This document shows, piece after piece, positions 17,250-25,838 of a stretch of 64,000 bases of DNA (positions are counted from its first letter, which is position 1; each line of letters opens with the position of its first letter). The notes under the pieces were generated by a model that worked only from the letters and a program-made list of their open reading frames with translations, searched no databases and was not told where the DNA came from. The translations under genes were made by a program, and so were the position numbers. Location of the stretch: NCBI GenBank assembly GCA_947493175.1, contig CANLQD010000008.1:171941-235940 (forward strand). The letters are read 5' to 3'. This DNA is from an uncultured Flavobacteriaceae bacterium. Lineage in GTDB: Bacteria; Bacteroidota; Bacteroidia; Flavobacteriales; Flavobacteriaceae.

Positions 17250-18086
17250 CTATTCCTCGCTTTTATGCATTTCCGAAAGAAGGGAAGCAGTCAGCTGGTC
17301 AAGGAACAATGTTCGGCTATTTTTTCGATTTTTGATGTCCTGAAAGGTTTTGTAGATTTCCCTTGGGGTAAAATCGAATACTTCCTGTAAAATTTTAGAT
17401 AATTTAATAATACTTAGACCTTTTTGTTTATCCATTCCAGCAGCACATAGAGAATATAGAAGTTCAACCCAATCTGTATTAGTAAATGGCCAAGGAATTT
17501 TTTCTGAAGGTTTTATATTTACACTAAAACCGTTCAATTTATTTTTAATTGAATGTTTCTTTTGGTCCATATAATTGATTAGGGAAGTATAAGCTTTGAA
17601 CTTTCCTAAAAGCATATCTCTAGGGGTACAAAAATCAGGGTCTTGAAAATAGAATTTGGAAGTTGTGATATGGTAAGTTTCAAGATGGTCTCTGGTGTAG
17701 TATGCTTTGTCGAAGTGGGTTGACCCAGATTTTACGTATTGGCCAAAGTCAAGATTATAAAGAAAAAAGCGATTTAATTTACTAATCTTCTTTTTTACAA
17801 ATTTTAGTTGGGCAGCCCTGTCGGCTTTTGGAAATTGAATTTCAAAAGAATGAATCTCTGAGAAGTATATAAGTTTAACTAAAGGTACTTGTTTTATCTT
17901 TTTAAAGAAATCTATTTCATCATCAACACTTTCAAAATCATTAGCCAAAATGTATCTCTTAAAAACAGTAAGCAAGTTTCTACTTAACTCAATAGAACGA
18001 TAGGATAGTTCCAAAATCGGTAGATTTTCGAGCCTTATCCCGTCTAATTCTACGAGAAGGTTTTTGCTTAGTAATTCTAAATCCAT
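17250..18086 (-). CDS. rteC: RteC-family regulator of ICE excision
   Basis: A 278-residue cytoplasmic protein with the RteC layout: a helical N-terminal domain (LLVELDGIRLENLPILELSYRSIELSRNLL) and a C-terminal winged-helix-like domain (WVELLYSLCAAGMDKQKGLSIIKLSKILQEVFD). In CTnDOT RteC activates the excision operon. Here the divergently placed targets would not apply, because the HTH_17 operon is downstream on the same strand with the palindromes between. No RteA/RteB two-component pair is visible. Confidence 0.8.
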   Translation of the reverse strand: MDLELLSKNLLVELDGIRLENLPILELSYRSIELSRNLLTVFKRYILANDFESVDDEIDFFKKIKQVPLVKLIYFSEIHSFEIQFPKADRAAQLKFVKKKISKLNRFFLYNLDFGQYVKSGSTHFDKAYYTRDHLETYHITTSKFYFQDPDFCTPRDMLLGKFKAYTSLINYMDQKKHSIKNKLNGFSVNIKPSEKIPWPFTNTDWVELLYSLCAAGMDKQKGLSIIKLSKILQEVFDFTPREIYKTFQDIKNRKNSRTLFLDQLTASLLSEMHKSEE

Positions 18087-18281
18087 TTATAGCCATAAAT
18101 ACAGTTAAGCCTCAACAATATTGCGGGCATTCTTAGTTTTGGTGGGTTAATTAATTGTTGTTAGATTTCTTTAGTCAGCGAATGTATAGAACAGGTACTT
18201 TAAAAGTAGAAGTTATTATGACAAGGGGCAGCTAAAGAACTTATGAAAAGTACTAACATAATTTTGAAAGAAGTATATTTT

Positions 18282-18323
18282 ATTCCGTAGATATATACGG
18301 AATAAACCGTATTTTCCTACGGT
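18282..18323. promoter_or_regulatory. paired inverted repeats ATTCCGTA/TACGGAAT and ACCGTA/TACGGT
   Basis: Two adjacent dyads: ATTCCGTA-N6-TACGGAAT (18282-18303) and ACCGTA-N6-TACGGT (18306-18323). Both share the CCGTA/TACGG half-site with the palindromes at 17051-17203 but have six-base spacers instead of one. They lie between the LuxR gene and RteC, roughly 200-240 bases upstream of rteC, and could be autoregulatory operators. Confidence 0.45.
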
Positions 18324-18348
18324 AAACGCTTTGATTCTAGAAATAATG

Positions 18349-19266
18349 CTACTTTGATTTTTTTCGATATCGGCTAATAAACTGCCTTCGATTTTTTACA
18401 CCAGTTTTTTTGTAGATGTTAGAGGCGTGTTTTGACACAGTACTTTCAGCTATAAATAAATCTTTGGCTATTTGTTTATAACTGAGATTGCTTAGAATTG
18501 ATAAGGTAATCTCTATTTCTCTTCTTGTCAAGTTTTCATAAATTATTTTTGTGTCGGCTGGGTTAATGGCTTGCTCTTTATTCATAGCAAATACTTCATA
18601 CATTTTAGTTTTGTTTTCCAAAAAGTATAAGTGTCTATCTATTTCAATGATGGTTATGGCATAAAATGCAGCGTTCATTGCGGTAAATGTTAACCATTGA
18701 TAGTCACCAATAACGGTCAAAATGGGCAAAAGCGCTACGCTCGTCACGCTAATTATGGATAGTTTATTTCTTCGAAGAATGTATGAATTCGGGTTCTCAG
18801 GATTTGAAATCCTCTTATAAAATATCCAGAGAAAAACGAACGCGAGTATGGAAATAGGTACAGTAAACAGCAATCTTGCATAGTCTAAGGATTCGGTAAA
18901 GAAGTACGGAATGAGGTAAAGCACAACAAAGCTACCCGCAGACAGAATCGCTAAATTTTTAATGGATGAATTGTATTTTAGGACGATGATATCATATTCT
19001 TTGTAGAGGTAGAATAAAATATATACGCAAAGGGTTATGGCAACACCATAAGTGATGATGTACTGAAGAATAAATGGACCAGGGAAATTCTCTATCGGCA
19101 GAAAACCACCTGTAGCATTGTAAAGAATAAATAGAACACCTAATGACAAAAAACGTTTATAACCGCTTGAATACTTTCGTGTGGAATAGTAAAGTGTGAA
19201 CAATACAATGACCGTATCTAGCAATAGATAGAAAAAGGTAGTCCAATGTATTGATGTGCCAAACAT
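18349..19266 (-). CDS. membrane-bound LuxR-family regulator
   Basis: A 305-residue protein. Residues 1-215 hold about seven hydrophobic helices. A cytoplasmic C-terminal LuxR-type HTH follows (about 245-300): LTRREIEITLSILSNLSYKQIAKDLFIAESTVSKHASNIYKKTGVKNRRQF, with the canonical dimer and recognition helices. No PAS, receiver or known sensor domain is visible, so the membrane part itself is probably the sensor. It follows the asparaginase gene by 9 bases on the same strand. Confidence 0.75.
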   Translation of the reverse strand: MFGTSIHWTTFFYLLLDTVIVLFTLYYSTRKYSSGYKRFLSLGVLFILYNATGGFLPIENFPGPFILQYIITYGVAITLCVYILFYLYKEYDIIVLKYNSSIKNLAILSAGSFVVLYLIPYFFTESLDYARLLFTVPISILAFVFLWIFYKRISNPENPNSYILRRNKLSIISVTSVALLPILTVIGDYQWLTFTAMNAAFYAITIIEIDRHLYFLENKTKMYEVFAMNKEQAINPADTKIIYENLTRREIEITLSILSNLSYKQIAKDLFIAESTVSKHASNIYKKTGVKNRRQFISRYRKKSK

Positions 19267-19275
19267 TTATATTTT

Positions 19276-19761
19276 TCATCGCTGCTCAAATTTGTTGGTT
19301 ACTAAATTCTTTGTAACATTTTTCCAATGAAATATAGTGCCGTTCATTGCCACATATACATCAGGTTTTAGAAATTGAACTGAGCATAATGCATAACCTA
19401 AATTAAAAGGGGCGTCCGTTTCATTAGACGTACCTAAAACGAATGCGCCTACTAAGACAATCGTTTTCTTCAGGCTAAGTTTTCCGATGTATTTTGCGGT
19501 ATCTTCCATTGTGAAAGTACCGTGGGTTAATACTATTTTTTCTGCGCTCGTAGCTTTGATTTTATCAACCAAAAGCTTGCGGTCTTCATCTGTAATGAAG
19601 CGACTATCCTTATCAAGAACATTTTCTAGAGAATAGGAAAAAGAGACATTAGCCGACCTGAAAAAATCTTCAATTGAGATTTTATTTCCTTCCGTTTGGT
19701 TTTCCTCTGTTTCATAATCCAGCCCCTCGATAGTGCCGCCAGTTGTTATTATATGTATCAT
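19276..19761 (-). CDS. asparaginase-like protein, N-terminal domain only
   Basis: A 161-residue protein matching the N-terminal domain of L-asparaginases. TTGGTIEG carries the nucleophilic Thr, LTHGTFTMEDTA carries the second Thr-Asp catalytic pair (usual form HGTDT), and VLVGAFVLGTSNETDAPFNL follows. Full-length enzymes are about 330 residues with a second domain, which is missing here; the next gene starts right after the stop. Bacteroidota have short asparaginase-domain proteins of this kind, so it need not be a broken gene. It follows cusB by about 50 bases. Its substrate is uncertain. Confidence 0.7.
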   Translation of the reverse strand: MIHIITTGGTIEGLDYETEENQTEGNKISIEDFFRSANVSFSYSLENVLDKDSRFITDEDRKLLVDKIKATSAEKIVLTHGTFTMEDTAKYIGKLSLKKTIVLVGAFVLGTSNETDAPFNLGYALCSVQFLKPDVYVAMNGTIFHWKNVTKNLVTNKFEQR

Positions 19762-19812
19762 AAAATAGGACTTGTTGTGACCTATAAATATAATGGTTAA
19801 ATTCTCAGCGAT

Positions 19813-21585
19813 TTATTGTATAGAATCGATTGTGCTACCACAAGTCATCATTTGTTCACCGTAATATGGGTTGCTGATTGCTTTATCCTTGCTTATCCAG
19901 AATGCCCCTTTGTTATTATTTGCCATTGGGCATTTTTGAATATATACCTTCTGATTTAACCCCTGAATAGTCCTAACAATCGGCACAAAATTTTGGTTCA
20001 AAACCACAAAATGGTCACGCAGGTTTTCGATGTCATCACTTTCGGAAATAGACATCAACATTTTTTTGATTTTGGAAATGTGGGCTTGTTCCATTTTACC
20101 CAAATCTGAATCAGAAACTGGCTCTAATATTTCTAAGGTTTCCTGTGAGAAAGACGACACTTTTTGAGCATCACCAGCTACAAAAGCATCTTTCATTTTA
20201 AGATATGGCGTTAAAGCAGACTGAAACGCAATTTGAACTGTCTCTGGTAGTTCCATTTTCATTGTTGAACTATCAGTGGTTTCGTTACCTGTATTCTGCA
20301 TACCTAAGTGTCCTTCGTGTCCTGTCATTGTTTTTCCACCTGATTTATTCATCATTGACTTCTTACCCTGTAATTGTGCAGCTGCATCCACCGTGAACGT
20401 TCCATTAGTTACTATTTCATCACCCTCTTGTAATCCAGAAGCAACCATAAAAATGTCGCCAACTCGATTGCCGAGCGTTACTTCCTGCATTTCAAAAATG
20501 GGTTCATTTGGATTGGTCTTAATGTAAACCAATGAGCGTTCGCCTGTCCACATTACAGCACTTGCAGGAATACTAAGTTTTGCGTTTTGCATAGTTGATG
20601 TACTTTGAACTTTACCTGTTACAAACATCCCCGGCTTAAAAATTCCTTTGTTGTTTTTCAAATTGGCTCGAACCACGACAGTTCTAGTTTGAGTATTCAG
20701 AACGGGGTCTATGAATGAAACCGTAGCATCAAATATTTCATTGGGATAAGCATTGGTTGTAACCTTGATTTTCTGACCTATCTTGAATTCTGAAATTTGG
20801 TTTTCGTAGGCATCAAATTCAGCCCATACCGAATTTAGATTGCTCACCTTTACGATGGGTTGCCCTTGCTTTACATAATCGCCTTCAGAAGCCATCTTTT
20901 CAGATACCGTACCGCTAACCGTTGCGTGTATGGGAAAGTTTTCTCTAACCTTCCCTGATTCTTCGATACTATTAATTTGGCTTTCCGATAGCTTCCAAAG
21001 TTTAAGTTTATTGCGTACCGCTTTATATAATTCTGGTTGCGATGCTTTAAGGGAAGCTGCGGTTATCAATTCTTGCTGAGCCGCTACTAAATTTGGCGCA
21101 TAAATGGTTGCCAAAAGTTGCCCTTTCCTTACTTCCTGACCCTCAAAGTTGACATTGAGCCGTTCAATCCTACCATCAAAATAACTCGCTTGAATGGCGT
21201 TTTCCTCTTCATTCATTTTGATTTTTCCTGAAAGCGAAATCATATTTTCGCTGTCTGCAGATGCATTGCCTACAACACTAGTTTGAATGTTTGCCAAAGC
21301 CATTGCATTTTTGGTCATCTTTATTTCATTCATTGCAAGGCCATCAGCACTAGATTCTGCCGGAATTAAATCCATACCGCATATAGGACAGTCGCCTGGT
21401 TCTGGTTGCATAATTTGTGGATGCATAGAGCACGTCCAAATTTGTTCAGCATTTTCGGCAGAATGGTCGTGCGTTTCGGTCATTGCCGCCTCGTCTTTTT
21501 CGGTAGAATTACTACCAAAAATGAGCCACCCACCTAAAAGTCCTATGACAGCTGCGATACCGATGTATAAAATGTTTTTGTTCAT
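19813..21585 (-). CDS. cusB: CusB-type RND efflux periplasmic adaptor with metal-binding domain
   Basis: A 590-residue adaptor linking a CusA-type pump to TolC. In order: N-terminal anchor helix; a heavy-metal-binding segment WTCSMHPQIMQPEPGDCPICGMDLIP (residues 50-75); HlyD/CusB barrel-sandwich and beta-barrel domains with GQLLATIYAPNLVAAQQEL and GDYVKQGQPIVKV; a Met/His-rich linker (about 405-440); and a C-terminal DUF3347 domain ending YIQKCPMANNNKGAFWISKDKAISNPYYGEQMMTCG. Fusion of DUF3347 to the adaptor is common in Bacteroidota and may act like CusF. It lies 6 bases after the DUF305 gene, far from its partner cusA. Confidence 0.88.
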   Translation of the reverse strand: MNKNILYIGIAAVIGLLGGWLIFGSNSTEKDEAAMTETHDHSAENAEQIWTCSMHPQIMQPEPGDCPICGMDLIPAESSADGLAMNEIKMTKNAMALANIQTSVVGNASADSENMISLSGKIKMNEEENAIQASYFDGRIERLNVNFEGQEVRKGQLLATIYAPNLVAAQQELITAASLKASQPELYKAVRNKLKLWKLSESQINSIEESGKVRENFPIHATVSGTVSEKMASEGDYVKQGQPIVKVSNLNSVWAEFDAYENQISEFKIGQKIKVTTNAYPNEIFDATVSFIDPVLNTQTRTVVVRANLKNNKGIFKPGMFVTGKVQSTSTMQNAKLSIPASAVMWTGERSLVYIKTNPNEPIFEMQEVTLGNRVGDIFMVASGLQEGDEIVTNGTFTVDAAAQLQGKKSMMNKSGGKTMTGHEGHLGMQNTGNETTDSSTMKMELPETVQIAFQSALTPYLKMKDAFVAGDAQKVSSFSQETLEILEPVSDSDLGKMEQAHISKIKKMLMSISESDDIENLRDHFVVLNQNFVPIVRTIQGLNQKVYIQKCPMANNNKGAFWISKDKAISNPYYGEQMMTCGSTIDSIQ

Positions 21586-21591
21586 ATCAAA

Positions 21592-22077
21592 TTATTTATT
21601 TTCCAATCGTTTAATCATCTGCTTCATTTCTTCAATTTCCTTCCTTTGTGCCTTGATGATATCCTCTGCCAGTTTCTTCACTTCAGGGTCTTTAATATCA
21701 GCACGCTCACTCGTTAAAATCGCAATAGAGTGGTGGGGAATCATAGCTTTCATCCATAGTATATCACCTACTATTGGTGCTTGTACTCTTACTAAACCGA
21801 GTGCACCCACAAACAGAACTAAACTACCTGTCAGAATTACAATATTCTTCTTTTTATCGTTATACATTTTTCGCATAAAAAACCACATTATTACTGCCAT
21901 TGTAGCAATGCCAAGACAGACCATATAAAAACGGGTCAAGCTGAAAAATACGTGGTCTAACGAGTAGGTGTTTAGATACATTGTAATGTACATTGCAACA
22001 AAAGAGCACGCCAGCATTATGTAAAAAGTTTTATAGTTCCCTTTGTTTGAATCGTGTTTTGAATCTTCCATATTCAT
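21592..22077 (-). CDS. DUF305 membrane protein of the copper island
   Basis: A 161-residue protein with about three hydrophobic helices, a short conserved MKAMIPHHSIAILTSERADIKDPEVKKLAEDIIKAQRKEIEEM segment, and a charged helical end. This is DUF305, a ferritin-like four-helix unit frequent beside copper-resistance genes; the paired His and Met residues could bind metal. It is 17 bases downstream of copA on the same strand. Confidence 0.78.
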   Translation of the reverse strand: MNMEDSKHDSNKGNYKTFYIMLACSFVAMYITMYLNTYSLDHVFFSLTRFYMVCLGIATMAVIMWFFMRKMYNDKKKNIVILTGSLVLFVGALGLVRVQAPIVGDILWMKAMIPHHSIAILTSERADIKDPEVKKLAEDIIKAQRKEIEEMKQMIKRLENK

Positions 22078-22094
22078 TTTGTTTTTAGTGTTAC

Positions 22095-24821
22095 TTATAT
22101 AATTGATTTTGTTCTTAATCTTAGTGCGTTAGCAATAACCGATACGGAACTGAAACTCATTGCTAAAGCGGCAATCATTGGGGATAAAAGGATTCCGAAA
22201 AATGGGTAGAGTAACCCGGCTGCTATCGGTATACCCAGCGTATTATAGATGAGGGCAAAGAACAGATTCTGCTTGATGTTCCTCATAACAACATCGCTTA
22301 GATTTCGTGCTTTAACAATGCCGTGTAAATCGCCCTTAACCAATGTTAGTGCTGCACTTTCAATCGCTACATCTGTTCCCGTTCCCATTGCTATACCAAC
22401 ATCACTTTTTGCCAATGCAGGGGCATCATTGATACCATCACCCGCCATTGCGACTACGTGACCATTATTCTGCAATTTTTCAACTTCCTGTAATTTATTT
22501 TCAGGTAACATTCCTGCCTTGAAATCAGCTAGGTTGAGCTCTTTTGCCACCGCTTGTGCTGTGTCGCGATTGTCGCCAGTTAGCATTATCACATCAATGT
22601 TTTTATCTTGCAACGCTTTGATAGCCTGCGCACTTGTTTTTTTGATTTTATCGCCTATAACAACATATCCAACAGTCTTACCATCAATAGCGAGATAGGA
22701 AACCGTCTTGCCTTGCTTTTGATAGGTCTGCGCTTCGTTTTCCATAGTCTCAGAAAGTTTTGCATTTGCTACTTCCATCATTTTAGCATTCCCTAAAGAC
22801 ACTTTTTTACTATTGACACTTCCTTCTACCCCTTTACCAGTAACAGCATTAAACCCATCGGTTTTCAGAAATTCAACTTTCTGTTCCTTGCCATATTTAA
22901 CCGTTGCCTCAGCCAATGGGTGTTCACTCTGATTGTTCAATGAAGCTATATATTGAAGCACATCGTTGTCGTCAAAGCCATTATTAAAAGACCCAACTTT
23001 TTCCACGGTGGGTTTACCTTCTGTAATTGTTCCAGTCTTGTCAACAATGAGTGTATCTACCTTATCCATCTTTTCAAGAGCTTCAGCATTTTTGATAAGC
23101 ACACCATTTTGTGCGCCTTTACCAACACCTACCATTACGGACATTGGTGTGGCAAGACCTAAAGCACAGGGACAAGCGATTATCAAAACAGCAATGGCAT
23201 TGACCAATGCATACACATAGGCTGGTTCTGGACCCCATATAGCCCAAACCCCAAATGTTATCAGAGCAATTATTACCACAACAGGAACGAAATATCCCGA
23301 AACCTTATCTGCCAAATTCTGGATGGGCGCACGGCTGCGACTAGCATCGTTTACCATATGGATGATTTGGGATAATAGCGTGTCTGAACCAACTTTTTCA
23401 GCTTTCATTAAAAAGGACTGATTTCCATTGATTGTTCCGCTACTGACCTTATCGTCTACGATTTTGTTTACGGGAATCGGTTCGCCTGTAATCATCGATT
23501 CGTCAACGGAAGTTTCACCTTCGGTCAAAACACCATCCACAGGAATCTTATCGCCTGGCTTAACTCTTAGAATGTCGCCTAATTCAACATCATCGATACT
23601 CACTTCTTTTTCTTCGCCATCGACTATTTTAATGGCTTTATTAGGTGCTAACTTCAATAGCTCTTTTACCGCGGAATTGGTCTTACTGTGAGCACGAGCT
23701 TCAAGTAACTGCCCCAAAAGGACTAAAGTGAGGATTACAGTAGCAGCTTCAAAATAGACGTGAACCGTACCTGCTTCGGTCTTAAATTGGTCTGGGAAAA
23801 AGTCAGGTGTAAGCATACCTATTACACTAAATAACCAAGCTACACCAGCACCGATTCCAATGAGTGTAAACATATTGAGATTCCAAGTTTTAATACTGCG
23901 GTAGGCACGTTCAAAGAACATCCAAGTAGCATAAAATACGACTGGAATGGAAAGCACAAACTGAATCCAGTTCCAATACTTCAATTCTAGAACATCGTAT
24001 AAAGGATTGTTGGTTAGCATTTCGGACATTGCAATTATGAAAATGGGCAATGTAAATGCAACTGCAATCCAGAATTTTTTAAGTAGTTTTCTATAGGTCT
24101 TTTCCTCTGCTGAGAGGTCGGGTTCCATTGGTACTAAATCCATTCCGCAGATGGGACAACTTCCCATTTCGTCCTTTACAATTTCGGGATGCATCGGGCA
24201 AGTATATTGTGTACTGGAAGTAGCCGATAGATTTATTTCCTCAACTAAATCCATTCCACAGACTGGACAATCGCCCGGTTGGTCGTAGGTTTTGTCGCCT
24301 TCGCAATGCATCGGGCAATAGAACGTTCCTGTTCCTTGGCCTTTTGACTTTTGATTTTTCTTCTCGGTAGATTCTGGACGCTGACCTGCTTTATAAATAC
24401 TGTAAGTACCACCGTCTTTTTTCAGAATATCTTGAAATTCCTCAATTGGTATTTCGGTTTCCATATCGATTGTGGCTTCCGCTTTTTCCAAATTCACAGA
24501 AACATTTTCAACCTTATTTACTTTAGAAAGTGTATCCTCAACGTGTGACTTACAACCGTTGCAGGTCATTCCGTTTACCGGAAATGTTCTTGTTATAATA
24601 CCATTTGACTTGATTGGATGAATATGGTATTTGTTTTTCTTCTCTTGTAAAGCCGCTTCAAATTTTTCTATGGGTATATGTTCTGACATTTCTATAACCG
24701 CAGTAGTAGAATCAAAGTCTATCTCAACACCTGTAACATTAGGCACATCCGTCAAAGCCATTTTAACGGTTCTCATACAACCTTTACAGGTCATTCCTTG
24801 AATTTGATATGTGTGTTTCAT
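22095..24821 (-). CDS. copA: copper-exporting P1B-type ATPase
   Basis: A 908-residue Cu(I)/Ag(I)-exporting ATPase. Two HMA domains carry GMTCKGCMRT (residues 9-18) and GMTCNGCKSH (near 90). Two heavy-metal-binding segments follow (FYCPMHC...CPVCGMDLV and YTCPMHPE...CPICGMDLV). The catalytic core has SMITGEPIPV, the transmembrane CPC motif IIACPCALGLATP, the phosphorylation site DKTGTITEGK, and GDGINDAPALAKSDVGIAMG. The long N-terminus with four metal-binding units makes it longer than typical CopA. It is downstream of the AraC-type regulator with a 77-base gap, which may hold a promoter. Confidence 0.93.
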   Translation of the reverse strand: MKHTYQIQGMTCKGCMRTVKMALTDVPNVTGVEIDFDSTTAVIEMSEHIPIEKFEAALQEKKNKYHIHPIKSNGIITRTFPVNGMTCNGCKSHVEDTLSKVNKVENVSVNLEKAEATIDMETEIPIEEFQDILKKDGGTYSIYKAGQRPESTEKKNQKSKGQGTGTFYCPMHCEGDKTYDQPGDCPVCGMDLVEEINLSATSSTQYTCPMHPEIVKDEMGSCPICGMDLVPMEPDLSAEEKTYRKLLKKFWIAVAFTLPIFIIAMSEMLTNNPLYDVLELKYWNWIQFVLSIPVVFYATWMFFERAYRSIKTWNLNMFTLIGIGAGVAWLFSVIGMLTPDFFPDQFKTEAGTVHVYFEAATVILTLVLLGQLLEARAHSKTNSAVKELLKLAPNKAIKIVDGEEKEVSIDDVELGDILRVKPGDKIPVDGVLTEGETSVDESMITGEPIPVNKIVDDKVSSGTINGNQSFLMKAEKVGSDTLLSQIIHMVNDASRSRAPIQNLADKVSGYFVPVVVIIALITFGVWAIWGPEPAYVYALVNAIAVLIIACPCALGLATPMSVMVGVGKGAQNGVLIKNAEALEKMDKVDTLIVDKTGTITEGKPTVEKVGSFNNGFDDNDVLQYIASLNNQSEHPLAEATVKYGKEQKVEFLKTDGFNAVTGKGVEGSVNSKKVSLGNAKMMEVANAKLSETMENEAQTYQKQGKTVSYLAIDGKTVGYVVIGDKIKKTSAQAIKALQDKNIDVIMLTGDNRDTAQAVAKELNLADFKAGMLPENKLQEVEKLQNNGHVVAMAGDGINDAPALAKSDVGIAMGTGTDVAIESAALTLVKGDLHGIVKARNLSDVVMRNIKQNLFFALIYNTLGIPIAAGLLYPFFGILLSPMIAALAMSFSSVSVIANALRLRTKSII

Positions 24822-24898
24822 TTTTAATAATATTTAGAATTGAACTGAGCAAAATATTCAGATTCAATGTCAAAGGCTTTGATAATTCAGGTTAATGC

Positions 24899-25456
24899 TT
24901 ATACAATTTTGTCTAGGGTTTTTCTATTCCATTTTTGTAATTTTTTATATTCTGTCATCGACATACCAGTGCTATTTTTGAACTGCTTTGCCAGATGACT
25001 TCCACTACTGTAATCCAATGAATAAGCAATCTCAGAGAAAGTCATATTGTCCATTTGCAAGAGTTCTTTAGCTTTTTCAACCTTCAAACGAATGAGATAT
25101 TTTTCAATGGTAATTCCAGCAGAAGCACTAAAGGATTTACTGATTACAGAATATTCCGTCTTTAATTCCTTGGATAGAATTACTGATAGATTTTCCTGCA
25201 ATCCTTTCAAGGATTCTACACTTTCAATCAAAAACAATTTGACATTCTCTACTAAAACTGAGTTTTGGTCATCAATGATTTCAAAACCGTTACGTTCAAT
25301 AATTTCTTTTAGAATATCCTGATTAACTAAGGTCTCATCCCTTACGATTAATTCCCCAAGCTCAATTGAAAGCACCTTTATTCCTGCCTTATCCAGTTCT
25401 TGCTTTAAGACCGTTTTACAACGGTCACAAACCATATTTTTTAATTTTAGCTTCAT
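24899..25456 (-). CDS. AraC-family regulator with N-terminal CxxC metal-site-like domain
   Basis: A 185-residue protein. Residues 1-60 resemble an HMA-type ferredoxin fold without a membrane segment (KLKNMVCDRCKTVLKQELDKAGIKVLSIELGELIV), with Cys10 and Cys13 as a CxxC pair. Residues 90-180 are an AraC-type double HTH (AGITIEKYLIRLKVEKAKELLQMDNMTFSEIAYSLDYSSGSHLAKQFKNSTGM). This suggests a small metal-responsive activator for the copper genes. It is 7 bases after the DUF6010 gene and directly upstream of copA. Confidence 0.82.
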   Translation of the reverse strand: MKLKLKNMVCDRCKTVLKQELDKAGIKVLSIELGELIVRDETLVNQDILKEIIERNGFEIIDDQNSVLVENVKLFLIESVESLKGLQENLSVILSKELKTEYSVISKSFSASAGITIEKYLIRLKVEKAKELLQMDNMTFSEIAYSLDYSSGSHLAKQFKNSTGMSMTEYKKLQKWNRKTLDKIV

Positions 25457-25463
25457 CGTTGTT

Positions 25464-25835
25464 TCATCTTTTCATTCTTATATAAAAGTAGATGGCCAAA
25501 ATCAAGTCTACTTCAATACAGAATACCTCATAACCTTGAGGTGGATAATCTACTTGATAGTAAAGATGCCCAGCATCCCATAGCGCGTGAAGCACCAATC
25601 CTATCCATATCAAATTCTTATCTACAGTCAATCCGTAATACGCTATCAACAAAAAGGCAATGGCGTGCAATGATTCAAATACTACTTCTGGAAATTCAGT
25701 TGGGGTAAAGCCAATGTATATAAAGGCAATACCTGTTAAAATAAGCGCACCCATTTTACGGCGATTGAGTTTTAATGCCTCAATCCCTGCAATAATGACA
25801 AGTGCCGATATGACCGCAAGAACTATTTGATTCAT
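25464..25835 (-). CDS. DUF6010-type small membrane protein
   Basis: A 123-residue protein with about four hydrophobic helices. Conserved-looking polar residues are FESLHAIAFLL, ALWDAGHLYY and CIEVDLILAIYF; the His and acidic residues near the membrane faces match DUF6010-type proteins. Its role is unknown. It sits 3 bases from the acetolactate-decarboxylase-like gene and 7 bases from the AraC gene, so it belongs to the copper operon. Confidence 0.6.
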   Translation of the reverse strand: MNQIVLAVISALVIIAGIEALKLNRRKMGALILTGIAFIYIGFTPTEFPEVVFESLHAIAFLLIAYYGLTVDKNLIWIGLVLHALWDAGHLYYQVDYPPQGYEVFCIEVDLILAIYFYIRMKR

Positions 25836-25838
25836 ACT

